Translations under genes and position numbers: made by a program
DNA from: Abyssalbus ytuae
GTDB lineage: Bacteria > Bacteroidota > Bacteroidia > Flavobacteriales > Flavobacteriaceae
Direction of reading: 5' to 3'
DNA length: 64,000 bases
Assembly: GCF_022807975.1 (NCBI RefSeq)
Contig: NZ_CP094358.1
Span: 3,348,001 to 3,412,000, forward strand
The notes under the pieces: model-generated
What the model was told of the DNA's origin: nothing
Databases searched by the model: none
What the model saw: only the letters and a program-made list of their open reading frames with translations
Part shown: positions 1 to 8,597 of the stretch, one piece after another
Layout: each line of letters opens with the position of its first letter
Numbering within the stretch: the first letter of the stretch is position 1

Positions 1-40
1 ATTGGCGGAAATCGTTGATACCAATGACTCACAATAGTGT

Positions 41-2386
41 TTAGAATTTATAGGCTAAACTTATTACTGTGTTATTTGTTTTTTGAGGTTGTACATACGA
101 CCCCATATTTGCCCAATATTTTTCGTTTGTTATGTTGTTAAATTTGATACCAATTCTGTAAGTGGGCTTATCTAAAAATATTGAACTGTTAAGTGTTGTA
201 TATCCCGGTGACAAAAGTGTATTTTGATCATCAACATATGAATCACTTATATGGTTTGCTCCAAATCCAAATCCTAAGCCTTCAATCAACCCCATTGGAA
301 CTTTGTAGCTTGTCCAGAAATTAATGGTTGTTTCCGGAGCAGCATATGGAGTGTTTCCTAAAACAGATTCATCTCCTTTGTCAAACTCGCTGTTATTATT
401 AGCATATCCGGCAACAATATTCCATCCTTTAACAGGGTTTGCAATAAGTTCTATCTCAAAGCCCTTACTGGTTTTTTCTCCATCTTGAATTTGAGACCTA
501 ACACCTCCGTTATTTACATATCTTACTACATCTTTAACGGCAATGTTATAATAACTAATGGTTGTACTTAATTTACCTTTAAATAAATCTGCTTTAATAC
601 CTCCTTCTATTTGAGAAGCAAATTCCGGGTTTAATTCAACTTCTTCTCCTGAAGATAAATCCGGGGCTACATTTTTAAATCCATTCATATAATTGGCAAA
701 AACCGAAACTTTGTCTTTTACAATTTGGTATACAGCCCCAAATTTAGGAGCTAGATATGATTGTGAATAACCTGATTCTATGTCGTTATAATTATCTAAC
801 CTTAAACTTGCCATTACAGATAATTTTTCTGTTAAGCTCAAAACATCTGACACGTAAACGTTGATACTGTGCTGATCTCTGGTTCCAATACGAAAAGCAT
901 CGGTTTCCCCTAGTAAATTCTCGTACTTTTTAGGATTAAAATCAGCTTGCGGATTATTATATCCTATCGTATCGTAAACAAATTGAGTTCTTCTGTAGGG
1001 AGTTTTTACATCATAGTAATCTATTCCTGCAACTAATTTGTTTTTTAAAGATCCGATTTCAAATTCACCAATAAAGTTTTGCTGTATCTGGGTAATATCA
1101 AACTGACTTTCTATATTCATTATTCTTCTGCCGGCGTCATTATTATCTATAAAATCCAGGAACAGATAATTTGTGCTATTATCTACATTACTCTTTGATA
1201 AAACAGTTTGTGAAGTCCAATTGTCTGATATTTTATATTTTGCTTCAGCATAGATGTTGAATGACTTATTATGATTTTGTAAGTAGTCGCTACCGTAGGA
1301 ATAATCAAAACTGTAATTCAAATCATCCATAGAAGATAATCCTGCACTTCCCGGATTAAAATAAATACTGGGAGATTTGTTATCGTATATTTCTGCTTCA
1401 ATGTTTAAAGTTAATCTATCGCTTGCCTTATAGGTTAATGCGGGAGCTACAAACCAGTTCCTGGTTAATCCGTAATCTTGAAAACTATGCTCATAATGTT
1501 TAGCTGCATTTATTCTTAATAAAACAGTTTCATCTTTATTTAAAGGAGTATTAATATCTGCAGTTAAGCGAGATAAATTATAGCTGCCGGTAGAATATCC
1601 TACCGAACCTCCAAAGCTTTCATAGGGTTTTTTGGTTACTAAGTTTACCACACCTCCATAGGATGAAACCAGATTGGTTCCAAATAAGGTGCCGGAGGGG
1701 CCTTTGATAACTTCAATACGTTTAATATTTGCCTGGTCAGTTCCTGTTCTAAATGCAGAGCCAATACCGTTTCTCATAGCAATATCGGCACTAAAACCTC
1801 TTAAATATAAATTTAACCCTACACCACCAGAGCCAATACCCTGCATTACATTACTTATACCCGGGGCATTTTGTAATGTGCTTTGAATATCAGTTACTTG
1901 CAACTCTTCCAGTAATTCGCCGGTAATTACAGAATACACCTGGGGATTTTCAATATTGCTCAGGGGCATACGGGAAACATATTCTGTTTCTTTTTGATCA
2001 AATTTGTTTTTTCTTCTTACCTCCAGAACAACTTCCTGTAATTGCTGCTCACTTACATTTAATACAATATCTTCTATTTTAGTGGTGTTTCCTTCAATAA
2101 TAGCTATTTCAATAGATTTTGTTTCCATACCTAATAATGAAAAAGTTAAAGTATGATTACCGGCATCAATACTATTAATTTGATAATTACCGTTTTCATC
2201 GGAAACAGTTCCTTTGTTCGTATTTTCAATTATAACATTTACTAAAGTGGCCGGTTTATTGTCGCTGGTTATAACTTTTCCCTCTACACTTCCTTTTTCT
2301 TGAGCGGGAACATTATAAAACGAAAGAAGAATAAAGGGTAAAAAGGTTTTTTTTATAAATGAAAATAGGGAGTCTTTGTTTTTCAT
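41..2386 (-). CDS. TonB-dependent siderophore-type outer membrane receptor
   Basis: Outer membrane beta-barrel that would import an iron-siderophore-like ligand using TonB/ExbBD energy. A signal peptide ends near VPAQ (about residue 29). A carboxypeptidase-regulatory-like domain follows (about 33-110), which is typical of Bacteroidota receptors. The plug domain lies at about 145-255 and contains IEVIKGPSGTLFGTN, and a 22-strand-type barrel runs to the C-terminal aromatic residue (AYKF). The length of 781 aa is normal for FhuE/FhuA-like receptors that carry the N-terminal extension. It diverges from an AraC-family regulator 108 bp away, which probably controls it. The siderophore class is inferred from the plug/barrel style; the substrate cannot be read from the sequence. 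Confidence 0.93.
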   Translation of the reverse strand: MKNKDSLFSFIKKTFLPFILLSFYNVPAQEKGSVEGKVITSDNKPATLVNVIIENTNKGTVSDENGNYQINSIDAGNHTLTFSLLGMETKSIEIAIIEGNTTKIEDIVLNVSEQQLQEVVLEVRRKNKFDQKETEYVSRMPLSNIENPQVYSVITGELLEELQVTDIQSTLQNAPGISNVMQGIGSGGVGLNLYLRGFSADIAMRNGIGSAFRTGTDQANIKRIEVIKGPSGTLFGTNLVSSYGGVVNLVTKKPYESFGGSVGYSTGSYNLSRLTADINTPLNKDETVLLRINAAKHYEHSFQDYGLTRNWFVAPALTYKASDRLTLNIEAEIYDNKSPSIYFNPGSAGLSSMDDLNYSFDYSYGSDYLQNHNKSFNIYAEAKYKISDNWTSQTVLSKSNVDNSTNYLFLDFIDNNDAGRRIMNIESQFDITQIQQNFIGEFEIGSLKNKLVAGIDYYDVKTPYRRTQFVYDTIGYNNPQADFNPKKYENLLGETDAFRIGTRDQHSINVYVSDVLSLTEKLSVMASLRLDNYNDIESGYSQSYLAPKFGAVYQIVKDKVSVFANYMNGFKNVAPDLSSGEEVELNPEFASQIEGGIKADLFKGKLSTTISYYNIAVKDVVRYVNNGGVRSQIQDGEKTSKGFEIELIANPVKGWNIVAGYANNNSEFDKGDESVLGNTPYAAPETTINFWTSYKVPMGLIEGLGFGFGANHISDSYVDDQNTLLSPGYTTLNSSIFLDKPTYRIGIKFNNITNEKYWANMGSYVQPQKTNNTVISLAYKF

Positions 2387-2417
2387 TCTATTTTTATTTG
2401 GATTTAATTTAAATTAT

Positions 2418-2434
2418 TACTTTTGACAAAAGTA
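2418..2434. promoter_or_regulatory. overlapping divergent -7 promoter boxes
   Basis: TACTTTTGACAAAAGTA is a perfect 17-bp palindrome. Each arm is a Bacteroidota -7 box (TAnnTTTG), one facing the AraC gene and one facing the receptor gene. On the plus strand a TTG at 2398-2400 lies 17 bp upstream of the box, which fits the -33/-7 spacing. On the minus strand the nearest TTG (2462-2464) is further away than usual, so that direction may need an activator. Confidence 0.6.
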
Positions 2435-2455
2435 GGCAGCTATAAAAAAAGTAAG

Positions 2456-2489
2456 ATAACGCAAAAAGCATTTTTAATAACGTAAAAAG
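2456..2489 (+). repeat. 13-bp direct repeat with 21-bp period, putative AraC operator
   Basis: ATAACGCAAAAAG (2456-2468) and ATAACGTAAAAAG (2477-2489) match at 12 of 13 positions and are offset by exactly 21 bp, two helical turns. AraC-family dimers typically bind direct repeats on one face of the helix. The pair sits upstream of the receptor promoter and overlaps the leader of the regulator gene, so autoregulation plus receptor activation is plausible. This is inference. Confidence 0.4.
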
Positions 2490-2494
2490 AAGTA

Positions 2495-3493
2495 ATGGAA
2501 AGTGTTTTAAAAAGTACTATTTTTAAAGAAAACACACTGATAAAGACATATACCAAGGATTTTAAAACTACTATTCTTCAGGAAAATGTTAAGGAGGTAA
2601 ACTCCAACGGTATTAAGGGTCTCATTAAAGGAATCCAGTTAGATGGTGTTTACATAAATGTACATGATATTTATGTTGAAGATTCTTATTATATGGACGT
2701 TGTTCATGATTTTCCTTTTTTTAAATTACATTTTGAAATTCAGGGTTCCAGCAACTACACCCCCCACAATACACTTAGTTTACCTGTTTATATACCCGAT
2801 GGTCACTTTAATCTTTTTTACTTTCCTGAAGTAAAGGGCAGATTAAGCTATGAGACTACCAGGCGTAAAACTTTAGAAATAAAATTTACAGAACGGTATA
2901 TAAAAAAAATTATAGGGAAAGACTTTAAAAATGTTTTAAGTGAATTTGGACAATCGGTTTTGAAAAGGAAACCATATAAGATGTGGAATGACAGCATCCC
3001 TATTTCTGTAGATTTGCAAATCATAATTAATAAAATTATTAGTTGCAATTACCCTCCTGATATAAAAAAAGCTTTCCTTGAATCACAGGTCACAGAATTA
3101 TTAACCATATTATTTGCCAAAATTGTAAGTAAAGATATTGAAAACAATATACGCCAGTTGGCCAGGGAGGAGCTAATGAAGATTAAAAAAGTAGAAACTT
3201 ACATAAAGCAAAATATCAGAAAAAAAATAACCATATCCGAACTAGCATCTGTAGGGGGGCTTAACACTTCTAAATTAAAGTATGATTTTAAAAGAGTATT
3301 TTCAACTACTATTTTTAAATATATTACTAAGTTAAGGATGGAAGAAGCCCAGAAATTAATTATTGATCATAATTATACTATTACCCAGGCATCTTATGAG
3401 GTGGGATATAAAAATCCACAGCATTTTACCGTTGCTTTTAAAAAAATGTACGGTTATTTACCCAGTGACCTCAATAAATTAAAGTTGGTTTGA
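2495..3493 (+). CDS. AraC-family transcriptional regulator
   Basis: Cytoplasmic DNA-binding regulator of 332 aa. The C-terminal ~100 residues (from about 225) form the double helix-turn-helix of the AraC/XylS family: the first HTH is near ITISELASVGGLNTSKLKYDF and the second ends in the family signature around YEVGYKNPQHFTVAFKKMYG. The N-terminal ~220 residues are a putative ligand-sensing domain without a recognised motif. It resembles the PchR-type regulators found beside TonB-dependent siderophore receptors, and here it is divergent from one. The start ATG lies about 60 bp after a good plus-strand promoter. Confidence 0.92.
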   Translation: MESVLKSTIFKENTLIKTYTKDFKTTILQENVKEVNSNGIKGLIKGIQLDGVYINVHDIYVEDSYYMDVVHDFPFFKLHFEIQGSSNYTPHNTLSLPVYIPDGHFNLFYFPEVKGRLSYETTRRKTLEIKFTERYIKKIIGKDFKNVLSEFGQSVLKRKPYKMWNDSIPISVDLQIIINKIISCNYPPDIKKAFLESQVTELLTILFAKIVSKDIENNIRQLAREELMKIKKVETYIKQNIRKKITISELASVGGLNTSKLKYDFKRVFSTTIFKYITKLRMEEAQKLIIDHNYTITQASYEVGYKNPQHFTVAFKKMYGYLPSDLNKLKLV

Positions 3494-3524
3494 TGTTTAT
3501 TAAGAATTTTCTATCTTCATTTTT

Positions 3525-4796
3525 ATGAATGAAGACTTTTTACACTACTTATGGAAATTCAAAAAATTTGATTTTGTTAATTTAAAAACAACCAATGGAG
3601 ACAAACTGGAGATTCTTTCAGTTGGAGTGACAAATAATAATTCGGGTCCCGATTTTTTTAATGCACGATTAAAAGTGGGTGGCCAGCAATGGGCAGGAAA
3701 TGTAGAAATTCACTTAAAATCTTCAGATTGGTATTTGCACAATCACGAAAATGATGCTGCGTATAAAAATGTAATCCTTCATGTAGTATGGGAACATGAT
3801 GTAGATGTATTTATAAAAAATAATACCTCTCTTCCCACATTGGAATTAAAAGAAAGGGTACAGACAAGCATTTTAGATAATTATTATAGTTTAATTTCTG
3901 CAAAAAAGAACTTTATTAATTGTGAGAATCAGGTTCAGGAGATTGATTCGTTTGTTTTTCAAAACTGGCTTCAGAGGCTGTATTTTGAACGGCTGGAAGA
4001 TAAATCTAAGTTAATTTTAGAAGAGCTGAAAAATACAAACAATGATTGGGAAGCTTTGCTTTTTGTAATGCTAGCTAAATCCTTCGGATTAAAAGTTAAC
4101 GGAGATTCTTTTTATAGCATAGCCAAATCAGTAGATTATTCGGTTATCAGAAAAGTTCAGAACGATATAAAACAAACAGAAGCATTACTTTTTGGTCAGG
4201 GCGGGTTGTTAGGTATAGATTGTTTAGATACCTATTACATTGAATTAAAAAAAGAATACGAATATTTAAAGAATAAGTTTCAATTGGAAACCAGGGGTGT
4301 TATACCGGTTAAACTCTCTAAGTTAAGGCCTCCCAATTTTCCAACATTACGTTTATCGCAAATGGCTTCTCTCCTATACAACCGGCAAAACCTGTTTTCA
4401 AAAGTTATAAATGCAGTTAATATTCAGGAATTATATGAGATATTTAAAGTTAAGGCTTCAAATTACTGGGATAGCCATTTTACGTTTGGTAAGATATCAT
4501 CAAAAAGTAAAAAAGTTTTAACGCAAAAGTTTATTGATTTAATCATTATCAATACTATTATCCCTGTTAAATTTTGTTATGGCAGGTCAATTGGCAAAGA
4601 AACAGATGAAGAAATTATTACATTAATTCAATCTCTTACTAAAGAGAGTAACAGTATTATAAACGGCTTTCATACGATTAAACTAAATCTTCAATCAGCA
4701 ATGGATACTCAATCTGCACTTCAGTTATATAATAATTATTGTACAAAAAATAAGTGTTTGCAATGTGCGGTGGGCATAAGTTTAATTAAGTATTAG
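3525..4796 (+). CDS. DUF2851 family protein
   Basis: A 423-aa soluble protein with no signal peptide, recognisable as the Bacteroidota-wide DUF2851 family by its start (MNEDFLHYLWKFKKFD), the early GPDFFNARLKVGGQQWAGNVEIHLKSSDW region and a C-terminal cysteine pair (NKCLQCAVG). The biochemical function of the family is unknown. It begins 31 bp after the AraC gene and lies 17 bp before the PspC-like gene, so it probably forms an operon with the two following genes, an arrangement common in flavobacteria. Confidence 0.88.
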   Translation: MNEDFLHYLWKFKKFDFVNLKTTNGDKLEILSVGVTNNNSGPDFFNARLKVGGQQWAGNVEIHLKSSDWYLHNHENDAAYKNVILHVVWEHDVDVFIKNNTSLPTLELKERVQTSILDNYYSLISAKKNFINCENQVQEIDSFVFQNWLQRLYFERLEDKSKLILEELKNTNNDWEALLFVMLAKSFGLKVNGDSFYSIAKSVDYSVIRKVQNDIKQTEALLFGQGGLLGIDCLDTYYIELKKEYEYLKNKFQLETRGVIPVKLSKLRPPNFPTLRLSQMASLLYNRQNLFSKVINAVNIQELYEIFKVKASNYWDSHFTFGKISSKSKKVLTQKFIDLIIINTIIPVKFCYGRSIGKETDEEIITLIQSLTKESNSIINGFHTIKLNLQSAMDTQSALQLYNNYCTKNKCLQCAVGISLIKY

Positions 4797-4813
4797 TTTA
4801 TTATATTTACTCC

Positions 4814-5041
4814 ATGAATACAATGCACAACATACGGTATTTTTTTGAAAAGCATGGTTTTGAAGTCTCTTCCCGGCTGGCAGAGAGATTGGGGATGAAA
4901 GCAAAAAATGTACGTTTGTTTTTTATATATTCTTCATTTGCCACTTTTGGCTTATGGTTTTTTGTATATCTTACTTTTGCTTTTTGGTTGCGGCTTAAAG
5001 ATTTAGTGTATACAAAAAGAACATCGGTTTTTGATTTATAA
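4814..5041 (+). CDS. PspC-domain small membrane protein
   Basis: A 75-aa protein with one hydrophobic segment (about residues 35-57) preceded by the phrase SRLAERLGMKAKNVRLFFIY, which matches the PspC family (phage shock protein C-like). In many Bacteroidota the short PspC protein lies between DUF2851 and a potassium-channel gene, as here. It has no DNA-binding domain, so the common label of transcriptional regulator is doubtful. It ends 3 bp before the channel gene, implying coupled translation. Confidence 0.8.
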   Translation: MNTMHNIRYFFEKHGFEVSSRLAERLGMKAKNVRLFFIYSSFATFGLWFFVYLTFAFWLRLKDLVYTKRTSVFDL

Positions 5042-5044
5042 TAT

Positions 5045-6064
5045 ATGTTTAAACTTTTCAGGTCTAAAATTTATACAGCAGTAGCTCTATTACTTCTCAT
5101 ATTTTTCACAGGAGTTTTGGGTTATAAATATTTGGCAGGTTATACATGGATAGATGCTGCGTATATGACTATAATAACAGTGACCACGGTAGGATTTAGA
5201 GAAGTAAATCCCGTTGATGATACAACTAAATTATTTACTATTCTGCTCATACTTTCAAGTGTTTTCATATTTGCCTATGCAATTTCGGTTATAACAGAAT
5301 ATATACTTTCTAAAAGTACCTTTCAAAATATAAAATTCAGGAAAATGAAAAAGCAAATTAATGAATTGAATAATCATATTATTATATGTGGTTACGGAAG
5401 AAACGGAATGCAGGCTGCCGCCAAATTAAGGGCATACAGACGGCCATTTGTTGTGATTGAAAAAAATACTGAAGTTATAGAGAGGAGTACCGATGATGTT
5501 CTTTTTATACATGGAAATGCCAATGATGATGAAACTTTAATAGAAGCCGGTATTAAAAATGCAAACTGTTTAATCACCGCTTTGCCTGATGATGCAGATA
5601 ACCTCTTTGTGGTATTATCGTCAAGGCAATTAAACAGAAACCTTACTATAATTAGCAGGGCATCGCAGGAAGCATCCCAAAAAAAATTAAAACTGGCAGG
5701 AGCCAATAAAACAATTATGCCTGATAAAATAGGAGGAGATCATATGGCCTCTCTGGTGGTTTTGCCCGATCTTATAGAATTCATGGACCAACTTTCAATA
5801 GAAGGAGAAGATACCATTAATTTAGAAGAAATCTCTATCGATGACCTTCCTGAAAATTACAAGTACAAATCGCTGGTAGATCTGGATTTAAGAAGAAAAA
5901 CAGGATGTACCGTAATAGGCTATAAAGAACCCACTGGTGTATATGTTGTAAACCCGGATAGTACCACAAAATTATTACCACATTCTAAGATTATGGTACT
6001 GGGTAAGCCTGAACAGATTAAAAAACTGAATGAGCTTTTTAAAATTCCTGAAAGTCACATTTAA
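5045..6064 (+). CDS. potassium channel with RCK (TrkA-N/TrkA-C) domain
   Basis: Two-TM inner membrane channel: TM1 at about 10-28, pore helix and filter at about 38-53, TM2 at about 63-88. An RCK Rossmann domain follows, starting at HIIICGYGRNG (about 115) and binding a nucleotide. A TrkA-C domain occupies the last ~90 residues. The length of 339 aa is standard for the MthK/YugO-like group. The filter reads T48-V49-G50-F51-R52 rather than TVGYG or TVGFG, which is unusual at the last position (see findings). Likely cotranscribed with the PspC-like gene. Confidence 0.87.
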   Translation: MFKLFRSKIYTAVALLLLIFFTGVLGYKYLAGYTWIDAAYMTIITVTTVGFREVNPVDDTTKLFTILLILSSVFIFAYAISVITEYILSKSTFQNIKFRKMKKQINELNNHIIICGYGRNGMQAAAKLRAYRRPFVVIEKNTEVIERSTDDVLFIHGNANDDETLIEAGIKNANCLITALPDDADNLFVVLSSRQLNRNLTIISRASQEASQKKLKLAGANKTIMPDKIGGDHMASLVVLPDLIEFMDQLSIEGEDTINLEEISIDDLPENYKYKSLVDLDLRRKTGCTVIGYKEPTGVYVVNPDSTTKLLPHSKIMVLGKPEQIKKLNELFKIPESHI

Positions 6065-6147
6065 GAATTAAAATTTGATTTGATGGTAATTTTTTAAGAT
6101 ATTGCCCGCTTATTTTATAAAAATCTAACAAAATTCAAGTTTATATT

Positions 6148-7716
6148 ATGAAGAAATATCTTCTTTCTTTACTATTTATAATTACCCCACTTTTATCAAT
6201 TGCGCAGGAAACAACAGACCAAGGGATTGATGAAATTATTAATGAGAGATTTGGAAATGCTACAGGTTGGTTTGTAAATGCCATTTTTTATCAAATACCA
6301 ATTACTAAAGATGTAGGGATACCATGGGTAGTTATTATGTTATTGGGTTTTGCTACTTTTTTTACTTTATACTTTAAGTTTATAAATATAAGTGGTTTTG
6401 CAAAAGCAATTAATGTTGTAAGAGGAAAATATGATAATATAGACCATGTTACGGTAGATCCTATGTATGGAGACCTCACACCTGGAGGAGATTCAATTGA
6501 GACGATAAGAATAGAAGGGAAACACGGTGAAGTATCTCATTTTCAGGCATTAACAGCAGCGTTATCCGGTACCGTTGGTTTGGGTAATATTGCCGGTGTA
6601 GCTATAGCTATTACAATTGGCGGCCCGGGAGCAACTTTCTGGATGATAATTGCTGGATTATTGGGTATGACCTCAAAATTTGCCGAGTGTACACTTGGAG
6701 TTAAATACAGGGATGTTGGGAAAGATGGAACAGTGTATGGAGGTCCCATGTATTACTTAAGAAAAGGGTTGTCAGAAAAAGGTATAGCAGGATTAGGTAA
6801 AGTTTTAGCCGTATTATTTGCTGTTTTTTGTATTGGAGGTTCATTTGGAGGAGGAAATATGTTTCAGGCAAATCAGGCCGCACAAATATTTAACGATGTA
6901 ACTAATAATACCGGAGCATCATCTGGTTTTTGGTTTGGGGTTATTATGGCTGTTTTTGTTGGAATTGTAATTATAGGAGGAGTAAAACGCATAGCCTCTG
7001 TTACAGAAAAAGTGGTTCCTTTTATGGTAGGTATATATGTGCTTGCAGCATTGATAATAATTGGAGCTAACTTTAGTCATATTCCATCAGCTTTTGGTGA
7101 AATATTTGAAGGTGCTTTTTCTCCTGTAGGAATAGCAGGTGGTTTTGTTGGGGTTCTTGTTCAGGGTTTTAGAAGAGCTGCTTTTTCAAATGAAGCCGGA
7201 GTAGGATCGGCAGCAATTGCGCACTCAGCAGTAAAAACAAAATACCCTGCAAGTGAAGGGATTGTTGCTTTGCTGGAGCCGTTTATTGATACTGTCGTAG
7301 TTTGTACAATCACCGCCTTGGTAATAATAATTACCGGTAATTATGCCGATACAACGGCATCGGGGGTACAACTCACATCTAATGCTTTTGCTTCGGTTTT
7401 GCCCTGGTTTCCTTATGTGCTAACTGTAGCGGTAATATTATTTGCTTTTTCTACTATGATTTCCTGGTCATATTATGGGCTGCAATCATGGCTTTATTTA
7501 TTTGGAAAGAGTCGGCAAAATACTATCACTTATAAAGTATTATTTTGTGTTTTTACTATTATTGGAGCTTCAATAAGCCTGGGAGCAGTAACTGACTTTT
7601 CTGATGCAATGATATTTGCCATGGCTGTTCCAAATTTAATTGGAGTTTCTATGTTACTTCCAAAAATAAGGGAAGAAGTTCAAAAATATCTAGATGCCAT
7701 AAGATCCGGTAAATAA
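6148..7716 (+). CDS. alanine/glycine:cation symporter (AGCS family)
   Basis: Inner membrane secondary transporter that moves alanine or glycine with Na+ or H+. It has about 11 hydrophobic segments across 522 aa. Family signatures are visible: ALSGTVGLGNIAGVA (about 137-151), GGPGATFWM, the YGGPMYYLRKGL loop and the AAFSNEAGVGSAAIAHSA segment near residue 350. An N-terminal signal-like segment (1-19) precedes an extra periplasmic stretch, common in Bacteroidota members. The 83-bp gap upstream separates it from the channel gene. The exact amino acid preference cannot be determined from sequence. Confidence 0.9.
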   Translation: MKKYLLSLLFIITPLLSIAQETTDQGIDEIINERFGNATGWFVNAIFYQIPITKDVGIPWVVIMLLGFATFFTLYFKFINISGFAKAINVVRGKYDNIDHVTVDPMYGDLTPGGDSIETIRIEGKHGEVSHFQALTAALSGTVGLGNIAGVAIAITIGGPGATFWMIIAGLLGMTSKFAECTLGVKYRDVGKDGTVYGGPMYYLRKGLSEKGIAGLGKVLAVLFAVFCIGGSFGGGNMFQANQAAQIFNDVTNNTGASSGFWFGVIMAVFVGIVIIGGVKRIASVTEKVVPFMVGIYVLAALIIIGANFSHIPSAFGEIFEGAFSPVGIAGGFVGVLVQGFRRAAFSNEAGVGSAAIAHSAVKTKYPASEGIVALLEPFIDTVVVCTITALVIIITGNYADTTASGVQLTSNAFASVLPWFPYVLTVAVILFAFSTMISWSYYGLQSWLYLFGKSRQNTITYKVLFCVFTIIGASISLGAVTDFSDAMIFAMAVPNLIGVSMLLPKIREEVQKYLDAIRSGK

Positions 7717-7725
7717 TATATTTAA

Positions 7726-8580
7726 ATGAATAATATTAAATCTCATTTCCGGTTTTCAAAAAATCAGCGAAATGGGATTTTCTTTTTGCTGTTATTAATA
7801 TTCATACTTCAGTGTATCTATTTTTTTGTAGATTTTTCTTCTGATAAAAATTTCTTCGATAATAATGAAGTACTGTTAGGTTTTCAAAAACAAATAGATT
7901 CCCTTAAAAAACTTGAGGAAGAAAAGAAAAAACTTAAAATTTTTCCTTTTAACCCTAATTATATTGATGACCATAAAGGTTATATGCTGGGAATGTCCAA
8001 TGAACAGATTGATAAACTTTTAAATTATCGTAAAGAAGGTAATTATATTAATTCTCCGCAGGAATTTCAATTTGTTACGGGAGTGCCGGATTCTCTTTTA
8101 AATGTTTTCTCAGCATACTTTGTTTTTCCGAAAAGAAAGAAAACAACAGGATATAACAAAGAAAAAGCATTTGTAATTAAAAAAAAAGATATCAATTTAG
8201 TAACCGTTGATGATTTAAAAAAAGTATCGGGAGTTGGTAATAAACTCTCTAATCGTATAATTAAGTACAGAGAACTTCTGGGTGGTTTTATGCTGCCGGA
8301 ACAGCTTTATGAAGTATATGGGCTGGATAAAAAGATAGCTGATAAAGTTTTAAAACATTATCCGCTGATAACACCCCCAGTAATAAAAAAAATTGAAGTA
8401 AATTCGGCAAGCTTAAAAGAACTCTCCTCCAATGTATATATAAATTACGATTTAGCAACTCATATAATTGAGTACAGGAGCAGGGTAGGTAAAATAATGT
8501 CTTTTGAGGAATTGAAAAAAATGGAGGGTATTTCTGCTGAAAAAATTAACAGAATTAAATTATATTTGGATTTTAATTAA
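7726..8580 (+). CDS. membrane-anchored helix-hairpin-helix (ComEA-like) protein
   Basis: A 284-aa protein with one N-terminal membrane anchor (about residues 18-34) followed by a lysine-rich linker and three or more helix-hairpin-helix motifs, for example DLKKVSGVGNKLSNRIIKYR (about 162-181) and ELKKMEGISAEKINRIKLY near the C-terminus. HhH motifs bind DNA backbones nonspecifically. In flavobacteria such proteins are annotated as ComEA-related, but a role in DNA uptake is only inferred. It starts 9 bp after the symporter and ends 17 bp before the acyl-CoA dehydrogenase. Confidence 0.82.
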   Translation: MNNIKSHFRFSKNQRNGIFFLLLLIFILQCIYFFVDFSSDKNFFDNNEVLLGFQKQIDSLKKLEEEKKKLKIFPFNPNYIDDHKGYMLGMSNEQIDKLLNYRKEGNYINSPQEFQFVTGVPDSLLNVFSAYFVFPKRKKTTGYNKEKAFVIKKKDINLVTVDDLKKVSGVGNKLSNRIIKYRELLGGFMLPEQLYEVYGLDKKIADKVLKHYPLITPPVIKKIEVNSASLKELSSNVYINYDLATHIIEYRSRVGKIMSFEELKKMEGISAEKINRIKLYLDFN

Positions 8581-8597
8581 AAATTGTTAAATAACGA

